Shown: in pieces, positions 58,100 to 64,000 of the stretch
Layout of the letters: every line of letters begins with the position of its first letter
How positions within the stretch are numbered: the first letter of the stretch is position 1
Source of the DNA: Halorussus marinus
Lineage (GTDB): Archaea > Halobacteriota > Halobacteria > Halobacteriales > Haladaptataceae
Length of the DNA: 64,000 nucleotides
Direction of reading: 5' to 3'
Assembly (NCBI RefSeq): GCF_004765795.1
Contig: NZ_SBIV01000002.1
Span: 124,001-188,000, forward strand
The notes under the pieces: generated by a model
Told to the model about the DNA's origin: nothing
What the model saw: only the letters and a program-made list of their open reading frames with translations
Database searches by the model: none
Program-made: the position numbers and the translations under genes

Positions 58100-59350
58100 A
58101 TGTCCACTGGGTACTCACGACGATCCGTCCTCAGGCGGGGCGGCGCCGCTCTCGTCGGCGCCGGCTCGCTCTCGGGCTGTCTCGGGGAGGTCCGGGGCTC
58201 GGAGTCCGCCGTGCGGTTCGGAACGATCTTCCCGCTGTCTGCGGAGGGGCCCCTCGAAGTCCTCGGCACGCACCACCGCCGGGCCGTCGAGCAGGCCGTC
58301 GAAGACGTCCGAGCCGGCGGCGGGCCGCTGGGGCGAGACGTCGAGCTACTGGCCCGCGACAGCGAGGTGAGCCCCGAGGCCGCGGTCGAACGGTGCGAGG
58401 CGCTCCAAGACGAGAACGCCGTCGGGTTCGTCGGCGGCCTCGTGAGCGGCGTCTCGCTCGCGCTCGCCGAACACATCGCCGACGACCCGATCGCGCAGGT
58501 GAGCCAGTCGAGCACGGCCCCGGGGCTCGCCGACCGGGGGTACCGCGAGGACACCAAGTACGTCGGTCGGACCGCGCCCAACGACATCCAGCAGGCGTCC
58601 GTGATGGCGAAGGTCCTCGACGATCCCAAGTACGTCGGCGCCGACGACGTCGCCGTCCTCTACCTCGACGACGCGTTCGGCAACAGTCTGGTCACCGAGG
58701 TCACGGCGGCCGTCGACGCCGACGTGATCGCGGAGGTCCCGTTCGAGTCGGGGGCGGCGTCGTACGACGACACCATCTCGACGCTACTGGCCGACGATCC
58801 GGACGGGGTCGCCGTGGTGGGGTCGCCCGGGAGCACGAAAGACGTGCTCACTCGCGGGCTCAACAGCGACTACGACGGCGAGTGGGTGCTGAGCGCCGGG
58901 CTGGTCCCCGACGCGCTCCCTAACCTCTACACGAACGTGTACGACGCGACGGTGATGTCCCAGCAGTCGAACGGCGCCCAGAAGCTCGCCCAGCGACTCG
59001 AAGACATCGCGCCGCTGGCGCCGTACACCCAACACGCATACGACGCGCTGTTCCTGCAGGCGCTCGCGATCGAGCGAGCCGGCGAGGCGACGCCCGAGGC
59101 GATCGCGAACAACCTCCAGGCGGTGTCGGGCGGTCGGGGCCACACCGTGACGGTCGGGGAGTTCGACCGCGCCCGAAAACTGCTCGACGCCGGCCGGGAG
59201 ATCAACTACGAGGGCGCTTCGGGGAGCGTCGATCTGAACGCCGACCTCGAACCGCTCAGTCCGTACCTGATCCGGGAGGTGTACCGCGGGTCCGTGAGGA
59301 ACCGCGAGCTCGTGAAGACCTCGTTCTTCGAGGGGGGAGACGATGAGTGA
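58100..59350 (+). CDS. Extracytoplasmic substrate-binding protein, Leu/Ile/Val-binding type, of a chemotaxis pair
   Basis: 416 residues. The N-terminus MSTGYSRRSVLRRGGAALVG has a twin-arginine motif, and lipobox LSGC follows, so it is an exported lipoprotein. The body is the periplasmic-binding type I fold (VRFGTIFPLSAEGPLEVLGTHHRRAVEQAVEDVRAGGGPLGR ... SQSSTAPGLADRGYREDTKYVGRTAPNDIQQASVMA). No permease or ATPase follows; instead the gene overlaps the transducer by 8 bp, as with the BasB/BasT and CosB/CosT pairs of Halobacterium. The ligand may be amino acids or osmolytes. Confidence 0.9.
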   Translation: MSTGYSRRSVLRRGGAALVGAGSLSGCLGEVRGSESAVRFGTIFPLSAEGPLEVLGTHHRRAVEQAVEDVRAGGGPLGRDVELLARDSEVSPEAAVERCEALQDENAVGFVGGLVSGVSLALAEHIADDPIAQVSQSSTAPGLADRGYREDTKYVGRTAPNDIQQASVMAKVLDDPKYVGADDVAVLYLDDAFGNSLVTEVTAAVDADVIAEVPFESGAASYDDTISTLLADDPDGVAVVGSPGSTKDVLTRGLNSDYDGEWVLSAGLVPDALPNLYTNVYDATVMSQQSNGAQKLAQRLEDIAPLAPYTQHAYDALFLQALAIERAGEATPEAIANNLQAVSGGRGHTVTVGEFDRARKLLDAGREINYEGASGSVDLNADLEPLSPYLIREVYRGSVRNRELVKTSFFEGGDDE

Positions 59351-61769
59351 CGACGACTCCGGGCTCCGCGAGCGGCTGGGTCGGGCGTCGGGCTGGCTCG
59401 AACGCCGGCTCCCCAGCGCGATCCGGCGGAGCTACGCCGCGAAGTTCAACCTCGTGTTGGTGCTCGTGATCGTGCTCGTCGGCGCCATCGGCGTCTTCAC
59501 CCACTTCGACACGCAGGGGCTCGTTCGAGACGACACCGAGGCCGAAATCACCGGTATCGCCCAGCGGGAGGCGACAGCGATCCAGAACTGGGTGAACAAC
59601 AGGAAGACGACCGCGTCGTTCATCGCGACGTCGATCACCGCGGGCGACACCGCCAAGATCCAGGCCAACCTCGAACGGAAACTTGTCGAGGTGCCCGCCG
59701 ACGTCGAGTCGATACACTACATCGGCCGAAACCGCGGGACGATCATGGCGAGCACCGACGACGGGAAGATCGAGACCAGCGTCGCGGGCGAGACTCCCTG
59801 GGCGAACAACCTCACCGACCTCGAACAGGGGACCGTTCGAATGTCCGAGCCCTACGAGACCGACGCCGGGCCGGTCGTGGCGTTCGTCACTCCGGTCAAC
59901 GCCGATCGGGCGATCGTGCTGACGACCTCTCTGGAGAAGCGCTCGCTCGGATTCAGCTCCCCGATCGCCACCGGCGACATCAAGGTGGTCGACGCCGACG
60001 GCACCATCGTCTTCGACAACCGGAACGCGAACATCCTCGACCCGTACGCCGACGGCGAACTCCCAGCGGCCGTCGCGACGGGGATGAACGGCGAGAGCGC
60101 GTTCGAGACGATCTCCGCACAGACCGGGATGGAGTCGGGCAGCTACGTGATGGCCTCGGCCCCGGTCGTCGGGACCGACTGGGTGCTGGCCTACCACGTC
60201 CCGAAACAGCAGGCCTACGGCCTCCAGACGCAGGTGACCCGGAACATCGGGGGTCTGCTGGTCGTGATGCTCGTCGGACTGGGGCTTGTCGGGCTCACCA
60301 TCGGTCGCCGGACCGGCCGGGAGCTCGACGTCCTCTCGGAGAAGGCCGACGCCATCGCACGCGGCGAGCTCGACGTCGACCTCCCCGAGACGCGCCGGGA
60401 GGACGAGCTCGGGTCGCTCATCCACGCGTTCGCGGCGATGCGGACGTATCTCAACACGGTGGCCGATCAGGCGGGCGCGCTCGCCGACCAGAACTTCGAC
60501 GATCCGGTGCTCGACGAGGACGTGCCCGGCACCTTCGGCGACGCGCTCGACCGGATGCAGGGGAACCTCGAAACGATGGTCACCGACATCGAACGCGCCC
60601 GCGACGAGGCCGAGGGCGCGAAACAGGAGGCCGAGGCGCTCAACGAGGCGCTGGTCCAGAAAGCCGGGGAGTTCGGCGAGGTGATGGAGGCGGCCGCCGA
60701 CGGCGACCTCACCCGGCGGATGGACACCGACAGCGACAGCGAGGCGATGGCCCAGATCGCTCGGGAGTTCAACGAGATGATGACCGAACTCGAGGCCACC
60801 GTCGAGGAGGTCCGGAGCTTCGCCGGGAGCGTCGCCAGCGCGAGCGAACAGGTGACAGCCCGGACCGAGGACATCGCCGACACCAGCCAGCAGGTCTCTC
60901 GGGCGAGCCAGCAGCTCTCGGAGGCCGCCCGCGAGCAACAGGAGAACCTCGACACCACGTCGAACGAGGTCAACACCCTCTCGGCCACTATCCAGGAGGT
61001 CGCCGCCTCCGCCGACGAGGTCGCCAAGGCCGCCGAGAACACCGAAGCGCTCGGCGAGGACGGCCGCGAGGCCGCCAACGAGGCGATCGAGATGATGAAC
61101 GAGATCGAGACCGAGACCGAAGCGACCGTCGAACAGATCGACGGGCTCCAGTCCGAGATGGACCAGATCGGCGAGATCGTCGATCTGATCCGGGACATCG
61201 CCGACCAGACCAACCTGCTCGCGTTGAACGCCAACATCGAGGCGGCGGCCGCCGACGGGTCGAGCGACGGCTTCGAAGTGGTCGCCAACGAGATCAAGGC
61301 GCTGGCCGAGGAGTCGAAGGAGGCCGTCGACCAGATCGAAGATCAGATCGCGGAGATTCAGGCCGAGACCGACGACGCGGTCGACGACATCCGCCAGACC
61401 CAATCGCAGGTCTCGGCCGGCGTCGAGACGGTCGACGAGGCCCAGGAGTCGCTGAAGGCCATCGTCGAGAACGTCGAGGAGACCGCGGTCGGCATCCAGC
61501 AGATCAACTCCGCGACCGACGAGCAGGCCAGTTCGACCGAGGAGGTCGTGAGCATGATGGACGACGTGACCCGGCTCAGCGAGGAGTCGGCCGACGAGGC
61601 CGAGCAGGTCGCGGCCGCGACCGAACAGCAGTCCGACGCGGTCTCGGAGGTCACCGACAGCGCCGACCACCTCGCGCGGCAGGCCGACGAACTGATGGAG
61701 ATGCTGGAGGACTTCCGGGTCGAGCGCGAGGAGCCGAGCGAGTCGTCGACGAGCGCGCCCGAGCAGTAG
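59343..61769 (+). CDS. Methyl-accepting chemotaxis transducer (Htr)
   Basis: 808 residues. TM1 is about 34-55 (FNLVLVLVIVLVGAIGVF), an external Cache-like sensor domain is about 60-295, TM2 is about 299-320 (NIGGLLVVMLVGLGLVGLTIG), and HAMP units extend to about 490. The signalling hairpin tip is IADQTNLLALNANIEAAAADGSSDGFEVVANEIKALAEES. The last residues end SSTSAPEQ. It signals to CheA/CheW to bias the archaellum. Its start overlaps the binding-protein gene, which probably supplies its ligand signal. Confidence 0.96.
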   Translation: MSDDDSGLRERLGRASGWLERRLPSAIRRSYAAKFNLVLVLVIVLVGAIGVFTHFDTQGLVRDDTEAEITGIAQREATAIQNWVNNRKTTASFIATSITAGDTAKIQANLERKLVEVPADVESIHYIGRNRGTIMASTDDGKIETSVAGETPWANNLTDLEQGTVRMSEPYETDAGPVVAFVTPVNADRAIVLTTSLEKRSLGFSSPIATGDIKVVDADGTIVFDNRNANILDPYADGELPAAVATGMNGESAFETISAQTGMESGSYVMASAPVVGTDWVLAYHVPKQQAYGLQTQVTRNIGGLLVVMLVGLGLVGLTIGRRTGRELDVLSEKADAIARGELDVDLPETRREDELGSLIHAFAAMRTYLNTVADQAGALADQNFDDPVLDEDVPGTFGDALDRMQGNLETMVTDIERARDEAEGAKQEAEALNEALVQKAGEFGEVMEAAADGDLTRRMDTDSDSEAMAQIAREFNEMMTELEATVEEVRSFAGSVASASEQVTARTEDIADTSQQVSRASQQLSEAAREQQENLDTTSNEVNTLSATIQEVAASADEVAKAAENTEALGEDGREAANEAIEMMNEIETETEATVEQIDGLQSEMDQIGEIVDLIRDIADQTNLLALNANIEAAAADGSSDGFEVVANEIKALAEESKEAVDQIEDQIAEIQAETDDAVDDIRQTQSQVSAGVETVDEAQESLKAIVENVEETAVGIQQINSATDEQASSTEEVVSMMDDVTRLSEESADEAEQVAAATEQQSDAVSEVTDSADHLARQADELMEMLEDFRVEREEPSESSTSAPEQ

Positions 61770-61797
61770 ACACCGAAGGTCACTCGACGGCGCGCGA

Positions 61798-62319
61798 TCA
61801 CTCGCCGTCGCGGTCGAACCGCTCGGCCGCCGATTCGAACGCGGTCTCGGACCGCTCGCGCGACCGGCGGCCCTCCTTCTCGGCGATCGCCTCGGGGTCG
61901 GGGTTCGCGTCGTCGTCGATCCGCGCCCACGAGTCGTGGACTTTGGCGTGACACCACCGACAGAGGTACACCGTGATCTCGTGGCTCAGGGTCCCGGCCT
62001 CGTCCGCGTACGAGAGGTGGTGTTCTTCGAGCAGGGGGCGCTCGTCGGAGTGGGCCATCCGGCGTTCTCCCAACCCACACCGGACGCACGCTCGATCGCG
62101 GTTCCGACACCGGTAGTGGGGACACGACTCCCAGTCGCCGTCGGGGACCGCCGGACACCGCAGGTCGTCCTCGCGGCGCTCGCGGGCGAACGCCGGATCC
62201 CGTTCGGGGTGTTCGAAGGCGTACCGGCACTTTCCCTCGTCGGTGAGATGGTCACAGAGCCCGGCGTGGTCGTAGGGATCGTCCACGCCGACGGGCGTCC
62301 CCGAGGGCGTCTCTTTCAC
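61798..62319 (-). CDS. HNH-like cysteine-rich protein (DUF7097-like)
   Basis: About 173 residues from GTG 62319 (MKETPSGTPVG); a TATA box at 62341-62351 is centred 27 bp upstream of it. GTG 62328 would add three residues but lies too close to the TATA. Cys/His clusters: CDHLTDEGKC, CPAVPDGDWESCPHYRC, CVRCGLGE, then LLEEHHLSYADE and LCRWCHAKVHDSW, the last two forming an HNH-nuclease-like motif. Multiple zinc sites are expected. The tail is basic/acidic mixed. Nuclease activity is inferred only. Confidence 0.75.
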   Translation of the reverse strand: MKETPSGTPVGVDDPYDHAGLCDHLTDEGKCRYAFEHPERDPAFARERREDDLRCPAVPDGDWESCPHYRCRNRDRACVRCGLGERRMAHSDERPLLEEHHLSYADEAGTLSHEITVYLCRWCHAKVHDSWARIDDDANPDPEAIAEKEGRRSRERSETAFESAAERFDRDGE

Positions 62320-62340
62320 GCCCGCCACTCGGGGGTCTAC

Positions 62341-62351
62341 GGATAAAAATG
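62341..62351 (-). promoter_or_regulatory. TATA box for the HNH-like gene
   Basis: catttttatcc on the minus strand; its distance favours translation from GTG 62319. Confidence 0.5.
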
Positions 62352-62371
62352 TGTAGCGACGCGCCAGCGCA

Positions 62372-62379
62372 ACGCTTTT
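62372..62379 (+). promoter_or_regulatory. TATA-like box for the DUF192 gene
   Basis: acgcttttg lies about 29 bp before GTG 62405 and favours that start over an in-frame TTG at 62378. Confidence 0.45.
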
Positions 62380-62404
62380 GCTCGCGCCGCGAACACCTCG
62401 GCCC

Positions 62405-62752
62405 GTGGAACTGATACACGAGTCGGGCGGCGAGCGACAGACCCTCGCTACCGACGTGGAGACGGCCGATTCGTTCCTCTCGCGGGCGAAGGGCCTGATG
62501 TTCAGGCGGTCGATTCCCGACGACTACGCGCTGGTCTTCCGGTTCGACGGCGTCGGGACCCGGGACGTCCACATGGTGTTCGTGCCGTTCGGGCTCGACG
62601 TGCTGTGGCTCCGGGACGGGGAAGTCCGGCACAAAGAGCGCCTCTCGGCGTGGACCGGGCTGGCCGAAGCCGAGGCCGACACGCTGGTCGAACTCCCGGC
62701 CGGCGCCGCCGACGGCGTGGCTGTCGGCGATGCGGTTGGGCTCGACTCGTAG
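62405..62752 (+). CDS. DUF192-family protein
   Basis: 115 residues from GTG 62405 (MELIHESGGERQTLATDVETA). The family core is visible: SFLSRAKGLMFRRSIPDDYALVFRFDGVGTRDVHMVFVPFGLDVLWLRDGEV...VELPAGAADGVAVGDAV. DUF192 proteins are small beta-barrel domains often exported; this one has no signal peptide. No function is established. Divergent from the HNH-like gene. Confidence 0.9.
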   Translation: MELIHESGGERQTLATDVETADSFLSRAKGLMFRRSIPDDYALVFRFDGVGTRDVHMVFVPFGLDVLWLRDGEVRHKERLSAWTGLAEAEADTLVELPAGAADGVAVGDAVGLDS

Positions 62753-62830
62753 GTCCGACAGACCCGCCTGTCACAAAGGCCCCCTTAAGCCGGTCGGGCT
62801 CCGAGCCCCTGTCGTGGTTTCGCATGACCC

Positions 62831-64000
62831 GTGAACGTTTTATTCGGGGGCTTCCCGAATAGCACACCTCTCTCAGACCGGGACGTACAGCTGTTAGATA
62901 CGACGCTTCGCGACGGCGAGCAGGCACCGGGCATCTCGCTGGCGCCCGAGGAGAAAGCCGAGATAGCCGCGGCGCTCGACGCGGCGGGCGTCTCGGTCAT
63001 CGAGGCCGGGAGCGCCTGCACCGGCGAGGGCGAGCGCGAGGCGATCCGTCGGGTGACCGACCGGGACCTCGACGCTAAGATCACCAGCTTCGCCCGCGGG
63101 GTCCGCGACGACGTCGACCTCGCGCTCGACTGCGACGTCGACGGGGTCGGCATCGTGGTGCCGGCCAGCGACCGCCACGTCGAGGGGAAGGTCGGGACGA
63201 CCCGCGAGGAGGTGGTCGAGACGACCGCCGACCTCGTGGCCTACGCCCGCGACCACGGCCTGTGGGTCGAGGTGCTCGGCGAGGACGGCTCGCGGGCCGA
63301 CCTCGACTTCCTCGAAACCCTGATGGCCGAAGCTCTGGACGCCGGCGCCGACCGGGTGTGTTTCTGCGACACGGTGGGCCACGCAGGTCCCGAGCGCACC
63401 TACGAGGCGGTCTCGCGGCTCGCCGAACTGGGCCCGACCAGCACCCACACCCACGACGACCTCGGGCTCGCGGTGACCAACGCCCTCGCGAGCCTCGCGG
63501 CGGGCGCCGACCTCGTCCACGCCACGGTCAACGGCGTCGGCGAGCGGGCGGGCAACGTCGCCCTCGAAGAGGTCGCGATCGCGCTCGACCACTGCTACGG
63601 AGTCGAGACCGCGGACACGACTCGACTCTACGACCTCGCGCGCGTGGTCGCGGACGCGACCGGCGTCGCGCTCGCGCCGAACAAGGCGGTCGTCGGCGAG
63701 AACGCGTTCGCCCACGAGTCGGGCATCCACACCGACGGCACGCTCAAAGACGAGCGGATGTACGAGCCGTACCCGCCCGAGAGGGTGGGCCGCGAGCGCC
63801 GGCTCGTGCTCGGCAAGCACACCGGTCGGGCGGGCGCGAAGGCCGCGCTCGCCGAGCACGGCGTCGAAGTCGACGACGACGAGCTCGGCGCGGTTGTCGC
63901 CCGGGTCCAGCGGCTCGCCGAGCGGGGCAAGCGCGTGACCGACGCCGACCTGCTCGCCATCGCCGAGGACGTGCAGGGACGGGACCGCGACCGGCGAATC
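62831..64000 (+). CDS. cimA: (R)-Citramalate synthase / 2-isopropylmalate synthase family (3' end outside window)
   Basis: At least 390 residues; the frame is open at the right edge. LLDTTLRDGEQAPGISLAPEEK (HMGL-like active site), VIEAGSACTGEGEREAI, HTHDDLGLAVTNALASLAAGADLVHATVNGVGERAGNVALEEVA and PNKAVVGENAFAHESGIHTDG are LeuA/CimA motifs. GKRVTDADLLAIAEDV near the edge resembles archaeal CimA. CimA joins pyruvate and acetyl-CoA for threonine-independent isoleucine synthesis; LeuA or homocitrate synthase are alternatives. GTG 62831 is the only ordinary start in frame. Confidence 0.88.
   Translation, partial: MNVLFGGFPNSTPLSDRDVQLLDTTLRDGEQAPGISLAPEEKAEIAAALDAAGVSVIEAGSACTGEGEREAIRRVTDRDLDAKITSFARGVRDDVDLALDCDVDGVGIVVPASDRHVEGKVGTTREEVVETTADLVAYARDHGLWVEVLGEDGSRADLDFLETLMAEALDAGADRVCFCDTVGHAGPERTYEAVSRLAELGPTSTHTHDDLGLAVTNALASLAAGADLVHATVNGVGERAGNVALEEVAIALDHCYGVETADTTRLYDLARVVADATGVALAPNKAVVGENAFAHESGIHTDGTLKDERMYEPYPPERVGRERRLVLGKHTGRAGAKAALAEHGVEVDDDELGAVVARVQRLAERGKRVTDADLLAIAEDVQGRDRDRRI
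62836..62845 (+). promoter_or_regulatory. cimA: TATA-like cgttttattc at the start of cimA
   Basis: It lies inside the first codons of the frame read from GTG 62831, which conflicts with a leaderless start there (see the findings). Confidence 0.35.

Overview
The window is a 64 kb stretch of GC-rich haloarchaeal (class Halobacteria) chromosome. The evidence is the protein set: TFB, the archaeal beta-CASP nuclease aCPSF1, SMC with ScpA, type II 3-dehydroquinate synthase, an AglD-like glycosyltransferase, HalOD1 and bacterio-opsin-activator HTH proteins, a CTAG-type methylase and Htr-type chemotaxis. Other evidence is strongly acidic proteins, strong GC3 bias, twin-arginine lipoprotein signals, and many TATA boxes centred about 27 bp before the start codon, which implies leaderless mRNAs. 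I cannot name the genus. No rRNA, tRNA, CRISPR array, insertion sequence or prophage is visible. It reads as core chromosome with a few accessory islets.

Layout. 1-1.9 kb: tail of a Bat-type regulator and small HalOD1/zinc-finger proteins. 1.9-4.2 kb: a long leader and the termination nuclease aCPSF1. 4.4-10.3 kb: a wHTH protein, SppA, 2-oxoacid:ferredoxin oxidoreductase KorAB, a flavin reductase-like protein and a creatininase-family amidase. 10.3-13.7 kb: methylmalonyl-CoA epimerase and mutase flanking a class V aminotransferase. 13.8-18.0 kb: a HAD protein, a MoaD-like protein, a KDG-aldolase-like enzyme and gluconate dehydratase, the two steps that define the Entner-Doudoroff route. 18.0-18.8 kb: an array of tight palindromes next to an unrecognised protein. 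19-26 kb: a DUF3179/membrane protein pair, SRPBCC plus alcohol dehydrogenase, MsrA, an overlapping Sco-TlpA-CcdA operon and a ferritin-like protein. 26.1-31.1 kb: a small coiled-coil protein, SMC and ScpA in one operon. 31.2-37.8 kb: a possible 32-residue protein, MTA phosphorylase, a cupin, a phosphoribosyltransferase, PhzF, NfeD with two SPFH proteins, and a two-HTH regulator. 37.8-42 kb: AglD-like protein, a DUF7123-type protein, XTP/ITP phosphatase and a cobalamin-binding protein. 42-49.4 kb: TFB, CTAG-type methylase, Bat-like regulator, AroD, a membrane zinc-ribbon protein, AroB' and two paralogous lipoproteins. 49.5-57.8 kb: PEP synthase, pyruvate kinase with a degenerate phosphohistidine domain, a GYD protein and MetRS. 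58.1-64 kb: a binding protein and chemotaxis transducer pair, an HNH-like protein, a DUF192 protein and a 3'-truncated (R)-citramalate synthase.

How the genes work together. Central carbon metabolism is dense (KorAB, gluconate dehydratase and aldolase, PpsA and Pyk, methylmalonyl-CoA enzymes, CimA, AroB'/AroD). Information processing is also well represented (aCPSF1, TFB, SMC-ScpA, MetRS, methylase). The most unusual signals are non-coding: the palindrome array after gad, a related kind of palindromic repeat captured in frame in scpA, a long U-tract-bearing leader before aCPSF1, operator-like palindromes before gad and tfb, a tandem TTAACC-N4-GTACCAA motif at 39.9-40.0 kb, and nine CTAG sites in total, over half of them at gene starts or stops.
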